Notes under the pieces: generated by a model
Database searches by the model: none
The model's input: only the letters and a program-made list of their open reading frames with translations
What the model was told of the DNA's origin: nothing
From: Astragalus membranaceus
Lineage: Eukaryota > Streptophyta > Magnoliopsida > Fabales > Fabaceae
Assembly (NCBI GenBank): GCA_039519185.1
Contig: CM076848.1
Location: forward strand, 128,844,371 to 128,908,370
Reading direction: 5' to 3'
DNA length: 64,000 bases
Position numbers and translations under genes: made by a program
In this document: in pieces, positions 11,757 through 22,749 of the stretch
Layout of the letters: each line of letters begins with the position of its first letter
Numbering within the stretch: the first letter of the stretch is position 1

Positions 11757-12386
11757 TCACTATCTACATAATTTTGTCAGTCCTGAATGGTAAATATGGT
11801 AGAGCCACTCTTGTTTCGGACCAACTGCAAGCCAAGGCAAATGATTCCACTCTCTGGAAAGCTATCTCTAGCTGCTGGCCGATTTTGAATTCCATCGAGG
11901 CTTGGTCTCTTATGGAAGGACAAGTGGATCAATGGGAATACCAGACTAGTTGATCACGCTCCAAATATTCCTCCGCATGCATTGGAGTGGCGCGTAAGTG
12001 ACATAGTTAGTGCTGATGGTGTGTGGAATTTGGATGGCATCCGTCCCTTAGTTCCCTCGAACCTGCTCGCGCAAATCTCTGCGCTCCCAGCTCCGTTACC
12101 TCTTGATGGCACTGACGAAAGATATTGGCCGGGGGGAGGCTCTGGCGAATTCACAGTGGCTATAGCATACCAGCACCTTAGCAATTTTGATTCTTCTTTG
12201 GCCGCAGACTGTTGGGAGCGGGTGTGGAAGCTTCAAGTGCCGGAACGGATTCGTTGTTTTATTTGGCAAATTCTTCATGGAAAACTCGCTACAAAAGGGT
12301 ATTGTGGGCATTGGGGAAATGGCGATGTCTCGTGCCACCATTGTCGCAACACCACTGAGTCTCTTATTCATGTTCTCCGCGACTGT
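11757..12386 (+). pseudogene. LINE ORF2, 5' part: post-RT region and zinc-binding domain
   Basis: Translations match the part of plant L1-type ORF2 after the RT domain. First comes a segment with STLWKAISSCW (about 11846-11880). After a frameshift near 11920 follows the zf-RVT region with CFIWQILHGKLATKG and the zinc motif CHHCRNTTESLIHVLRDC (12331-12384). The RT catalytic domain is absent, so the copy is 5'-truncated. The frame is cut after the last cysteine codon by the LTR element at 12387 and resumes at 19745 with PLAASLWN, the residues that normally follow. Confidence 0.9.
12382..12386. repeat. Target-site duplication ACTGT (left)
   Basis: ACTGT directly precedes TGTAACGCCC and is repeated at 19745-19749 directly after GTGTTACA. 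Confidence 0.9.
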
Positions 12387-14003
12387 TGTAACGCCCAAAA
12401 TAAATTAATTAATTTATTTAACTGAATTATTTAGGTATTTATTAGTTTAGTTATATTAAAATAATAATTGGGTGTTTTAATTAATAAGGGGGTGGTGCTA
12501 GTGATCGGGCTTAAGTTGGACGAAGCCCGCAATCCAAGCCCAAGTGTAGGCGCATGAGGGGAGTGTGGTGAGGGTTGGGCATTTCGCATTTTTTTGAGAG
12601 GAAAGAAAGAAAGGTTTGCGAAATAGAGAGAGGAGAGGAGAGAAAGGTTGTACGGCGCACAAGGGAGAAGAGGAAGAAGGAAGGGTGCGCGGCGCTAAGG
12701 AGAAAGGAAGGAGAGAGCTTTTGTTGTTGTGGTTTTGTTGGTGATTCCGTAGAGAGAACATCGTCTTCGGCATAATCAAGGTAAGGGTGGGTTCTCTCAA
12801 TGTAACGGGTTATATGATGGGCATTGGGTTAGGGTTAAGCTCTATGTCTTATCTCGATGTGAAATTGATAATTTTTGAATGGTTGTGTTGTTATTTGCGA
12901 TGTTGTCTATGATTGATCTTAAAGGGGTTTTTCTTGCGTATTGTTTCTGTGCACTATGGACACTGTTGCGGTTTTCTTGAAACTGGTACTGTTCGGTCAG
13001 TCCAAAAATTTCGTGTTTCATTGTTCTTGAAAATAGACTTCACACCGGTCGTTTTGGCGTCAGTTTCGTTTGATTTGGAGTTGTGTAGCTCTAGTTATAG
13101 GCTCCACAAGTTAGGGTAATAATCTGGGAGCATTCTGGACATAGGTTCTGTATTTTTAAAACTGGGAACCTTTAGTTTGTCCAAAACTTATGGGACATAT
13201 TTTGTTAGAAAATAGACTTAATTTTGGTCATTTTGGCACTGGTTTGGTTAAATTTGGATTTGTGTAGCTCAAGTTATGAGTCTCCAAAGTTAGGTCAAAT
13301 TTCTGGAAATAATCTGTGAGTAGGTTCGGTTTTTGCAAGTTTTGTGTTCTCAATTAAACTCTGTTTTGAATGATTCTCGTTTAGTTAGAAAATAGACTGA
13401 ATTCTCTACAAAGTAGGCACTGGTTTCACCGAATTTTATTAAGAAATGAGAAAGAAAATTTGGTCGCAAGTTGCGTAAGGAATTCTGTCTAGCGCTGGCG
13501 CCAATGTTGCTACCAGCACCAGTTTTTGTGTTGCTGATTCTGTCTAGGCGCTGGCGCCAATGTTGCTGCCTGCGCCAGTTTTTATGTTGCTACTGTGTCT
13601 AGGCGCTGGTGCCAATGTTGCTGCCTGCGCCAGTTTTTATGTTGCTACTGTGTCTAGGCGCTGGTGCCAATGTTGCTGCCTGCGCCAGTTTTTATGTTGC
13701 TGCCTGTGTCTAGGCGCTGGCGCCAGTGTTACTGCCCAACGCCAGTTTTTGTGTTGCGCAAGGATGTTGGCGCAGGGGGGCGCCTGGGCGCCAGTGTTGC
13801 TGCCCATCGCCAGTTTTTGTGTTGCGCCAGGATGTTGGCGCAGGGGGCGCCTGGGCGCCAGTGTTGCTACCCAGCGCCAGTTTTGTGTGTTGCTGTTTCC
13901 CTGCTAGGCGCCCAGTGCCGTGGCGCCATTTTCAGCATATGCCCGTGTTGTGGGTTGCACTTCATGCATTCTTCATATCATGTTGTGATGTTACCTTAGT
14001 TGT

Positions 14004-14065
<62 letters not shown>

Positions 14066-14161
14066 AAATAGTTTTTATACATATATGATGATGTGGTTGC
14101 TATAATATATACACTGTTGCGGTTACTGTATATATAAATATATATATATGTTAAATGGTTG

Positions 14162-14241
<80 letters not shown>

Positions 14242-14909
14242 TTGTTATATATATATGGTTGTAGTTGCTGTATATATATGTTTATAATTAAATTTTTTTA
14301 TATATACGTTAATGTAGTTGTTGTATATAATTATATATTAATATAGTTGTTAAACATATAGATATAAACTAATATAGTTGTTATATACTGTTGTTTTGGA
14401 TATTGTTAGAGGTGTGATAAGTATAGTTGCTGTATTCTAGCATAATGTTTATCATATATGCCATTATACTGTGAGATACTCACCCCTTTGTTGAATTTTA
14501 CACTACAGGTAACCGTAGGTGAAGGCTTATCTTCCTTCACCCTTTTTGAGTCGGTCATGCTCTGATACGTAGCACCTGGGGGGCGATCATTGTCTTTCCT
14601 TTAGTTGTTATATTATGACTATGTTGGATATTTCGTATTGACATTGTTATAACAATATTTGAAACTATTGTCCTTTTTAATTCCGCTGCGTAACGATGAA
14701 GTCCTGGTTGTACGGACTAAACTATTTATTTTGAGAATTCGCCCTACTGTTATGTGTTACGTACCATGTTCTATTTATAAGTGAAATTGTTATCAAATGT
14801 TGATGCTGTTTGAAGTAAATGTAGCATCCCTTTTTGGATGTGTCGAAAAATAATTTTTTAAAACTCTGATATTTTTTTAAAATTTGCCGGGTAGAAATGG
14901 GGTGTTACA
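12387..14909 (+). repeat. 5' LTR (2523 bp) of the Ty3 element
   Basis: Begins TGTAACGCCC, ends GGGTGTTACA. It contains a GGCGCC-rich minisatellite (13485-13935) and two (TA)n tracts (about 14004-14063 and 14163-14240). Relative to the 3' LTR it lacks a block of about 0.47 kb, with the junction at an ATATGCCCGTGTTGTGGG repeat (about 13937). Confidence 0.9.
13485..13935 (+). repeat. GGCGCC-rich minisatellite in the LTR
   Basis: Imperfect units of roughly 55-60 bp built around TAGGCGCTGGCGCCA and TGCGCCAGTTTTT. They give overlapping cysteine-rich frames that are repeat artefacts. The same array, with different copy number, is at 17985-18325. Confidence 0.85.
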
Positions 14910-16880
14910 TTAGTGGTATCAGAGCAATGGTTGGTCCGTCCGGCCAAGTCGTCGAGTCGTTGTGTCGGTTAACGACCAACTATTGTCTTTCAGTCCTAAC
15001 CATTGTTTGTGTTGTAGTGATGCTCCTGCAGGTACAGGTAAACAGAAAGCTGCTGATGGTAAGAGAACTAGTGGGGGAGATGCCCCTACTGGTATTGTGT
15101 GCTGTATTATGTTCTGATGTGTGAACTCTGTGTCTTTTGTTTCGACTTTTTATTTTTAACCCTCTTGTTGTGCTTATATGCTTCTAGTAATTTGCTCTGT
15201 TGCTTGTTACTCGCATATGTTTGATGATTGATGTGTTCATATAAATTCATATGGCATGCTGATTTTGGGGCCCTAGGTGCCCTGTCCCTCTATTTTCCGT
15301 GTGGTTGTCTGATTGCTGATTCAGGCGCCCTGCTCCTGGGCGCCGTGCCTTGTGCATGTTCCTGTGTGTGTGGTTGCTGTTGAAGGCGCCCTGCTTCTGG
15401 GCGCCATGCTTGTTTTGTTGCTGATTGTTGTAGGCGCCCTACTCCTGGGCACTGTGCTTGTTTTGTTGTGGTTTGAGGTAGGCGCCCTGCCCCTGGGTGC
15501 CTGTACCTGATTCTGTCCTATTGTTGCTGTTTTATTGTTACTGTTTTAAATTGCTGTTATTGTTTAATTATTTTTGCTAAAAATGAAGTTGCTGTTTTGC
15601 TGAAAATTAAGTTGTTGTTTTGCTGAAAAGCAGTGTTGCTGGTTGCAGAAAACTATTTCCAGAAATAAATTGTTGGTTTTGTTTGAAAAATAATTATACT
15701 CGTTTTTTCGTACTCCCGCGCATAAATATCTTTGGGGTAAAATGGGGTATCGCAATTGGTGGTGTGTCAATTGTGTGATCTAGAATTAAGATGTGTAAAA
15801 CCTTTTAGTTTATGTGATTAAATTTTGGCTGTTAGATCCTTAAGGTTCGTGCTGCGTGGTTTCGAGTCTAATACTAATAATGTGTATTGAGAATGCTCGT
15901 ACCCTTGTACTAAATGAACTGTTTTTACTACTGTTAAACTTGTTAAGTTGTTGAAATGTTAGCCCGATGTTGTTTTATCAATGATGTTAATTTGTCGTTG
16001 CTGCTTGTTGATGATGTTGACTTGTTGCTGCCTTGTTGATGATGCTGACTTGTCGTTGTTTTGTTATTGATGTTGTGTTGTTGATTTGGGCGTTGGCCCG
16101 GAGCTTGTCTCCAACAGTCGTTGATGTTGTTAATTGTTGTGTTGTGGGTACCGCCGATATGGCCCACATTGTTGTGTCGTGGGTAGCGCCGATATGGCCC
16201 ACGTTGTTTTGTTGAGGGTACCGCTAAATGGCCCGAAATGTTTTGATGGATTTTGTGCTATAGGCCTATGGCCGATGTTGTGGTTTTGTCGTTGTTAATG
16301 TCGCCTGAGTGGCAAATTTAGTCATTGATGTCGCCTGAGTGGCAAAGTTAGTTGTTGATGTTATCATTGTTGTTTGTTGATGTTGTTGCCGTTGTTGTCG
16401 TGTTGTTGATTATGTGGCTTGTTTTGCAACTGTTATGCACTCTGTGAACCTTGTCGTGACGTGGTAGTGAAACTATGAGGCACCGTAGCTAGAGATAGAT
16501 GAGTGAGGTAGAACACAAGTGATGCTTATATCCACAAGTCGGTTTATCAGAGTAGCGCAGCAGAATCATGGTATGCTAATAGGAAGGAGCTTTAATAGAG
16601 CTTGGAGGTGATCATGTGGTACCGACATGATTACGCCCAAAACTCTATCGGGGATCCTTGCAGAACCGTTAGAGAGTAAGTCTGATTGTTATTTCTCGAA
16701 GTTATCTGGCTGAATAAGTAGGAGGGACGGCCGCTTAATCACTTATCGCTGGTAATCAAAGAAATAATTATCAGCATGCTAGGTAGCACTAGTTGTCGAG
16801 GTGACGTTAGTTGGCCAGTAGAAGAGTGTCCACGTCGGTGGTTAAATTTCGAGGACGAAATTCTTTAAGTGGGAGAGAGT
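14910..16880 (+). other. Internal region of the Ty3 element, no coding domains
   Basis: After the PBS there are non-coding repeats. GGCGCC-bearing units occur at 15262-15505, TTGTTGATGATG-type low complexity at 15950-16100, and repeats of a CCGCCGATATGGCCCA/GTCGCCTGAGTGGCAAA type at 16140-16350. Only the final ~400 bp resembles the 3' end of a Ty3 pol region. Confidence 0.75.
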
Positions 16881-18866
16881 TGTAACGCCCAAAATAAATT
16901 AATTAATTTATTTAATTGAATTATTTAGGTATTTATTAGTTTAGTTATATTAAAATAATAATTGGGTGTTTTAATTAATAAGGGGGTGGTGCTAGTGATC
17001 GGGCTTAAGTTGGACGAAGCCCGCAATCCAAGCCCAAGGTGTAGGTGCATGAGGGGAGTGTGGTGAGGGTTGGGCATTTCGCATTTTTTTGAGAGGAAAG
17101 AAAGAAAGGTTTGCGAAATAGAGAGAGGAGAGGAGAGAAAGGTTGTACGGCGCACAAGGGAGAAGAGGAAGCAGGAAGGGTGCGCGGCGCTAAGGAGAAA
17201 GGAAGGAGAGAGCTTTCGTTGTTGTGGTTTTGTTGGTGATTCCGTAGAGAGAACATCGTCTTCGGCATAATCAAGGTAAGGGTGGGTTCTCTCAATGTAA
17301 CGGGTTATATGATGGGCATTGGGTTAGGGTTAAGCTCTATGTCTTATCTCGATGTGAAATTGATGATTTTTGAATGGTTGTGTTGTTATTTGCGATGTTG
17401 TCTATGATTGATCTTAAAGGGGTTTTTCTTGCTTATTGTTTCTGTGCATTATAGACACTGTTGCGGTTTTCTTGAAACTGGTACAGTTCGGTCAGTCCAA
17501 AAATTTCGTGTTTAATTGTTCTTGAAAATAGACTTCACGCCGGTCGTTATGGCGTCGGTTTCGTTCGATTTGGAGTTGTGTAGCTCTAGTTATAGGCTCC
17601 ACAAGTTAGGGTAATAATCTGGGAGCATTCTGGACATAGGTTCTGTATTTTTAAAACTGGGAACCTTTCGTTTGTCCAAAAATTATGGGACATATTTTTT
17701 TAGAAAATAGACTTAATTTTGGTCATTTTGGCACTGGTTTGGTTAAATTTGGATTTGTGTAGCTCAAGTTATGAGTCTCCAAAGTTAGGTCAAATTTCTG
17801 GAAATAATCTGTGAGTAGGTTCGGTTTTTGCAAGTTTTGTGTTCTCAATTAAACTCCGTTTTGAATGATTCTCGTTTAGTTAGAAAATAGACTGAATTCT
17901 CTACAAAGTAGGCACTGGTTTCACCGAATTTCATTAAGAAATGAGAAAGAAAAGTTGGTCGCAAGTTGCGTAAGGAATTCTATCTGGCGCTGGCGCCAAT
18001 GTTGCTGCCTGCGCCAGTTTTTATGTTGCTACTGTGTCTAGGCGCTGGTCCCAATGTTGCTGCCTGCGCCAGTTTTTATGTTGCTACTGTGTCTAGGCGC
18101 TGGTGCCAATGTTGCTGCCTGCGCCAGTTTTTATGTTGCTGCCTGCGCCAGTTTTTATGTTGCTGCCTGTGTCTAGGCGCTGGCGCCAGTGTTGCTGCGC
18201 AGCGCCAGTTTTTGTGTTGCGCCAGGATGTTGGCGCAGGGGGGCACCTGGGCGCCAGTGTTGCTGCCCAGCGCCAGTTTTGTGTGTTGTTGTTTCCCTGC
18301 TAGGCGCCCAGTGCCGTGGCGCCATTTTCAGCATATGTCTCAGTTTTGTTCCTATTTTGTTTTTGAAATATCTTTTGACTCGGGTGTCCGTTTTAAGTGC
18401 TTCAAAGTGCGTTGCGAAGCTTATTCAGTCCTCTATCTGTATATTCTACTTTAAGGTGAAAAATGATTATTTTCTGGTGGTTTCTGGGCGCCTCAAGTGG
18501 CTGTCCCCGGTATGAATATGTTGTTGTTGAACTATGCACCGTGTTGTGTTGATGCTGCCTATGTTGTTGGCTAGGTTGAAAGATGTTGGGTCTAATGACC
18601 AAAGGTTGATAATGACGTCGTTGATATGCTAAATAAATATGTTGTATGTTGACTGTGTTGTGGTGCATCGTTCATGGTGTCTCATACTCTCATATGCATA
18701 TGCCCGTGTTGTGGGTGCCCTTGTGGCAAACGTTGTTGTTGTTGTACCCGTTGTTGTGGGTCCCCGAATGGCAAATTTTACGTTGATTGGTACCACATGG
18801 ATATGCCCGTGTTGTGGGTTGCACTTCATGCATTCTTCATATCATGTTGTGATGTTACCTTAGTTG

Positions 18867-18921
<55 letters not shown>

Positions 18922-18984
18922 AAATAGTTGTTATACATATATGATGATGTGGTTGCTATAATATATACACTGTTGCGGTTACTG

Positions 18985-19063
<79 letters not shown>

Positions 19064-19744
19064 TGATATGGTTGTTATATATATATATATGGTTGTAGTT
19101 GCTGTATATATATGTTTATAATTAAATTGTTTTATATATACGTTAATGTAGTTGTTGTATATAATTATATATTAATATAGTTGTTAAACATATAGATATA
19201 AACTAATATAGTTGTTATATATTGTTGTTTTGGATATTGTTAGAGGTGTGATAAGTATAGTTGCTGTATTCTAGCATAATGTTTATCATATATGCCATTA
19301 TACTGTGAGATACTCACCCCTTTGTTGAATTTTACACTACAGGTAACCGTAGGTGAAGGCTTATCTTCCTTCACCCTTTTTGAGTCGGTCATGCTCTGAT
19401 ACGTAGCACCTGAGGGGCGATCATTGTCTTTCCTTTAGTTGTTATATTATGACCATGTTGGATATTTCGTATTGACATTGTTATAACAATATTTGAAACT
19501 ATTGTCCTTTTTAATTCCGCTGCGTAACGATGAAGTCCTGGTTGTACGGACTAAACTATTTATTTTGAGAATTCGTCCTACTGTTATGTGTTACGTACCA
19601 TGTTCTATTTATAAGTGAAATTGTTATCAAATGTTGATGCTGTTTGAAGTAAATGTAGCATCCCTTTTTGGATGTGTCGAAAAATAATTTTTTAAAAACT
19701 CTGATATTTTTTTAAAATTTGCCGGGTAGAAATGGGGTGTTACA
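16881..19744 (+). repeat. 3' LTR (2864 bp) of the Ty3 element
   Basis: Same family as 12387-14909. It includes the segment about 18336-18805 missing from the other LTR, a GGCGCC minisatellite (17985-18325) and (TA)n tracts at about 18869-18919 and 18990-19055. Confidence 0.9.
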
Positions 19745-20572
19745 ACTGTCCCTTAGCGGCTTCGCTTTGGAATTCCATTATTCCAGCTTCTTTGAGGTCT
19801 GACTTCTATGGTGTCGATGTTAACGAATGGTTGGAAGAAAACTTATCCAACAAAACCAAGCTAAAAGCTGTTTTAGAATGGTGTAATATTTGGGCTACAG
19901 GTTGCTATTATTTATGGTTTTGGCGCAATAAACAGGTGCATGATGATGATTATAACAGGCCTCCCATTCCCTCGCGACTCATTGTGCAGTATGCTTTGGA
20001 TTATGAGCACGGTAAAGCTTCGAACCCTTCTCTGAACCGTGTCTCCCAGCATGTTGACATTCGTTGGAAGGCGCCTAGAGATGGTTGGGTCTCAATTAAC
20101 ACTGATGGTGCTGCCAAAATTGCTCTCGGTGTTGCTGGTTGTGGCGGGGTAGTGCGAGACCCTACAGGTGCTTGGCTAGGTGGATTTGCTAGGCGTCTCT
20201 TCGTGTCCTCAGCTGATTTGGCTGAGTTGTGGGGCGCAATGGATGGAATCAAGCTTGCTTTAAGCAAGGGTTTTAACTCTATTGAGCTTCAAATGGACTC
20301 AACTGCTGTTGTGAATTGTCTGAATGGATCCGATAGAAAGAGCATTGCAGGATACCAGCTTGTGAGGAGGATCAGGCAGCTCTTAACTTGCTTCTCTAAT
20401 GTTCGCATTCTCCACATTTATCGGGAAGCAAACAAAGTAGCGGATGCACTTGCGAGTTTGGGAAGCACTTATGAAGACGGTTTTGCTACTTTTGACTCTC
20501 CACCTAACTTAGTTAAATTGCTTGTTGATGCTGATGTAATTAGAGTTTCTACTCCACGTTTGATCCACTTGT
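19745..20572 (+). pseudogene. LINE ORF2, 3' part: C-terminal RNase H domain
   Basis: Continuation of the LINE frame cut at 12386, open to the natural stop at 20572. It starts PLAASLWNSIIPAS, the end of the zf-RVT region. It then carries a full plant-type RNase H (RVT_3) domain with NTDGAAK (first Asp), ELWGAMDGIKLA (Glu), LQMDSTAVV (second Asp) and YREANKVADALASLG (last Asp), so the catalytic residues are present. This domain removes RNA from the RNA:DNA hybrid. The locus is still a dead fragment because RT and endonuclease are missing. Confidence 0.9.
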
Positions 20573-20632
20573 AACTCTCTCCTGGGCTTTAAGTCCCCTT
20601 TTATTCTCAAAAAAAAAGAAGAAAAAAAGACG
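20573..20632 (+). other. LINE 3' tail and poly(A)
   Basis: A short 3' untranslated stretch ends in an A-rich run interrupted by G, immediately after the RNase H stop codon. Confidence 0.75.
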
Positions 20633-20669
20633 ATGTATACCCGTGCAGCGCACGAGTCATACATACTAG
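20633..20669 (+). mobile_element. Helitron 3' terminus (remnant)
   Basis: Contains the near-palindrome ACCCGTGC...GCACGAGT, then ATACTAG directly before a T. A GC hairpin shortly before a terminal CTAG|T is the standard Helitron 3' end. No matching 5' TC end could be placed, so its extent is unknown. Confidence 0.55.
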
Positions 20670-20862
20670 TTTTCCTAGGGGTAAACCTGGGTATCCACCG
20701 CACGAACAACAATGACTAATCCTTCGCTCATTGGAGGTGCCTCGAGTGGCAGGAGAGCTGGCCAAGAGTTTTAAAACTGCTCCCTACCCAATGCGGGAAT
20801 CGAACCCCAACCCTTGGTTAAGAGAGAATCAGCCCCAACCACTGAACTCCACGCTCTGAGTT
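20670..20862 (-). mobile_element. tRNA-derived SINE, second family
   Basis: Minus strand: A-box region GAGTTCAGTGGTTGGGGC, B-box GGTTCGATTCC, and a body matching the SINE at 23660-23851. A 9 bp AGTCATACA occurs at 20655-20663 and 20863-20871 and may be its target duplication. It overlaps the Helitron end, so this is uncertain. Confidence 0.75.
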
Positions 20863-20871
20863 AGTCATACA

Positions 20872-21221
20872 ATTGGTTATCATATATATACGAATATATT
20901 TGTCAAAAAAATGTATATACGAAAATAATATATAAATATTTTTTCGAAAAAAATGTATAAGATCTAATGACTAATCGATTAGAATGGCTTAGTTCTTTAT
21001 TGTTCTTTATTCTTTATAAAAGACAAAAAACAAATAAAAAAAGAATGGCCTAATTGCTTAAACTTTAAACTTTAAATTAAATTGCTTCAAAGAAAAAACT
21101 TTAATTAAATTCAGCATTGGTACAATCACTTTCTTCCCTCTTCAGATTAGCGACACCAATTTCCCCCCTCTCCCCCTCGCTATCTTCTTTCCCGAACCCT
21201 AGTTTCGTTTCCATCACTGTC
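20872..21221 (+). promoter_or_regulatory. Upstream region and 5' UTR of the UBA2-like gene
   Basis: AT-rich upstream DNA, then a pyrimidine-rich leader from about 21125 (CTTCCCTC, CCCCCTCTCC) and GAACCCTAG shortly before the chosen ATG. An upstream in-frame ATG at 21117 would add 35 residues unlike the family, so it is treated as leader. The TATA box is not certain. Confidence 0.4.
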
Positions 21222-22373
21222 ATGGCAGCGAAGCGAAAGAGTCGAGCCTCTGAACCCGTCGAAGTCGAACCACAGCAAGAGGAAGATCTCGATTTGGAGG
21301 ATAAATCCGTTGAGAAGCTTCTGGAATATTTCCCGATCGGGTCACTGCAATGTGTTATTTACGAGGCCGTTAAGAAGAATCCTGATCTCGCCGAGAATGT
21401 TCGCCACCTGGCTGATGTTGACCCTGCTCAACGGAAAATCTTCGTCCACGTCCACGGTCTCGGCTGGGATGCCACCCCTGAAACCCTAACTTCCGTGTTT
21501 GGGAAGTACGGTGAAATCGAAGATTGCAAGCATTATACTGACAAGCACACCAGGAAATTGAAGAGCTGTGCTTTCATTTTGTTCAAGCATAGGAGCAGTG
21601 CTCGCAAAGCACTGAAACATCCCCTAAAGAATATTGGTAACCGAGCGACGATGTGTCAGTTGGCAATAGCTTCTGGACCTTTCACTTGTCATCTGTATTT
21701 TTACGAGAATGCTGAGGATGCTTTGGAAGAGTATTACAAGAATATTGAAGGGCACACTTTGTACTGTCAGGAGGCTGTTGATGGTGGTGGTGGTCACCTT
21801 ATGGCTCCTACAGGCCCCTCTGTAGGGGGTTACAATCCGAGAGTGCCACAACAGGGTTTGAATCCAGCACTTGCGAATCAAGGAGCTGGATTGCAGATTG
21901 GGAGTTTTCTTAGAGGTCTTGGTGGTGCACCGTTGAACCAGATTGGACCAATTCCTGTTGTATATGGTAGTCAGGCTACTCAGATGGGACATGGCACTCA
22001 CTGTTGGACGCCGTTGGGGATGCAACACGGATACCAGAATCCTCAAATAGGACAAGACGGTCACTATTGGAACCCGCCGGTGATGCAACACGGATACCAG
22101 AATCCTCAGATGGGACAAGGTGGTCACCATTGGATCCCGCCAGAGATGCAACAAGGATATCAGAATCCTCATATGGGACAGGGTGGTCACTATTGGAACC
22201 CGCCGGGGATGCAACAGGGAAACCAAAATCCTCAGATGGGACAGAGCGGTCACGATTGGTACCCACTGGGGATGCAACATGGATATCAAAATCCTCATAT
22301 GGGACGGGGCGGTCACTATTGGAATCCACCAGGGATACCAGAATCCTCAAATGGGACAGGACGGTGGTGTTAG
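21222..22373 (+). CDS. UBA2-like RNA-binding protein with partial second RRM
   Basis: 383 aa, no intron. It resembles plant UBP1-associated protein 2 (UBA2), nuclear hnRNP-like proteins that bind U-rich mRNA. After a charged N-terminus (residues 1-35) and the conserved EKLLEYFPIGSL segment, RRM1 spans about 71-148 (RKIFVHVHGLGWD). Its RNP1 reads KLKSCAFILF where the family has a glycine-aromatic pair (KGYGFILF), so a key RNA-contacting aromatic is lost. RRM2 keeps only its C-terminal half (about 154-188, ending GHTLYCQEAVDG). Residues 267-371 are five 21-residue Gln/Gly/Pro/Trp repeats. The frame then shifts and ends GTGRWC. The ATG at 21222 begins MAAKRKSRAS, a family-like basic start. It could be a decaying paralogue. 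Confidence 0.8.
   Translation: MAAKRKSRASEPVEVEPQQEEDLDLEDKSVEKLLEYFPIGSLQCVIYEAVKKNPDLAENVRHLADVDPAQRKIFVHVHGLGWDATPETLTSVFGKYGEIEDCKHYTDKHTRKLKSCAFILFKHRSSARKALKHPLKNIGNRATMCQLAIASGPFTCHLYFYENAEDALEEYYKNIEGHTLYCQEAVDGGGGHLMAPTGPSVGGYNPRVPQQGLNPALANQGAGLQIGSFLRGLGGAPLNQIGPIPVVYGSQATQMGHGTHCWTPLGMQHGYQNPQIGQDGHYWNPPVMQHGYQNPQMGQGGHHWIPPEMQQGYQNPHMGQGGHYWNPPGMQQGNQNPQMGQSGHDWYPLGMQHGYQNPHMGRGGHYWNPPGIPESSNGTGRWC
22020..22334 (+). repeat. Five 63 bp in-frame coding repeats
   Basis: Units start at 22020, 22083, 22146, 22209 and 22272 and encode 21 residues each (MQHGYQNPQMGQGGHYWNPP type). A sixth unit begins at 22335 but has lost about 11 bp, which shifts the frame. Confidence 0.9.
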
Positions 22374-22739
22374 ACCTCAACCTAGTCTTGGCACTCCTTA
22401 CATGGGTCAGTAGGCTAGTGATTGATATATCTTGTTTTTACATGACATTGTTGAACTTACGAGGTTCTCATTGGAAACTGGGTAAATATTGTGCGACCTT
22501 AATTGTTATGTCTTTTACCACATATATTGCCAATACCTTTTTTTATTGCATTCTGATGTTCTTCTTATTGTTCAAAATGATTACTATGCTTGTTTTTATT
22601 GGTTTTCTGTATATAAGGAAATTGTCCTTGTCTTTTACCATATATATTGCCAATACCTAATACTGTGACAGCTTTTATTCGTTTTCTGTATATAAGGAAA
22701 TTGTACTCTCTTTAAAAAGATAATAGCCTGAAAAGTCAA
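22374..22739 (+). other. 3' region of the UBA2-like gene
   Basis: The displaced frame continues to a TAG at 22411 as GTPYMGQ, which looks like the ancestral C-terminus. Beyond it are direct repeats of TTTTCTGTATATAAGGAAATTG (about 22601 and 22681) and of ACCAYATATATTGCCAATACC (about 22518 and 22636). No gene. Confidence 0.6.
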
Positions 22740-22749
22740 GATCTGATGC

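Larger units (their letters stand above)
12387..19744 (+). mobile_element. Non-autonomous Ty3 LTR retrotransposon inserted in a LINE
   Basis: Plus-strand element of 7358 bp: LTRs 12387-14909 and 16881-19744, PBS TGGTATCAGAGC (14914-14925) and polypurine tract 16867-16880. It has a clean ACTGT duplication. The internal region is under 2 kb and contains no gag or pol; only its last part (CGAGGACGAAATTC near 16850) looks like the end of a chromovirus pol gene. It must have moved using proteins from a related element. The LTRs differ by scattered substitutions and by a large deletion, so it is older than the element at 1476. Confidence 0.92.

Noticed and set aside
12498..12800. Minus-strand frame repeated at 17005-17295
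   Set aside because: Lies in the LTR pair of the 12387 element; repetition is due to the LTRs.
13560..14010. Cysteine-rich secreted-peptide-like frames (also 17966-18515)
   Set aside because: Overlapping in all three frames over the GGCGCC minisatellite.
20655..20871. AGTCATACA as a sure SINE target duplication
   Set aside because: The left copy is inside the Helitron 3' end and separated from the SINE tail by extra bases; kept only as a possibility.
21976..22380. Minus-strand and shifted frames over the UBA2 repeats
   Set aside because: Shadows of the 63 bp coding repeat, which has no stops in several frames.
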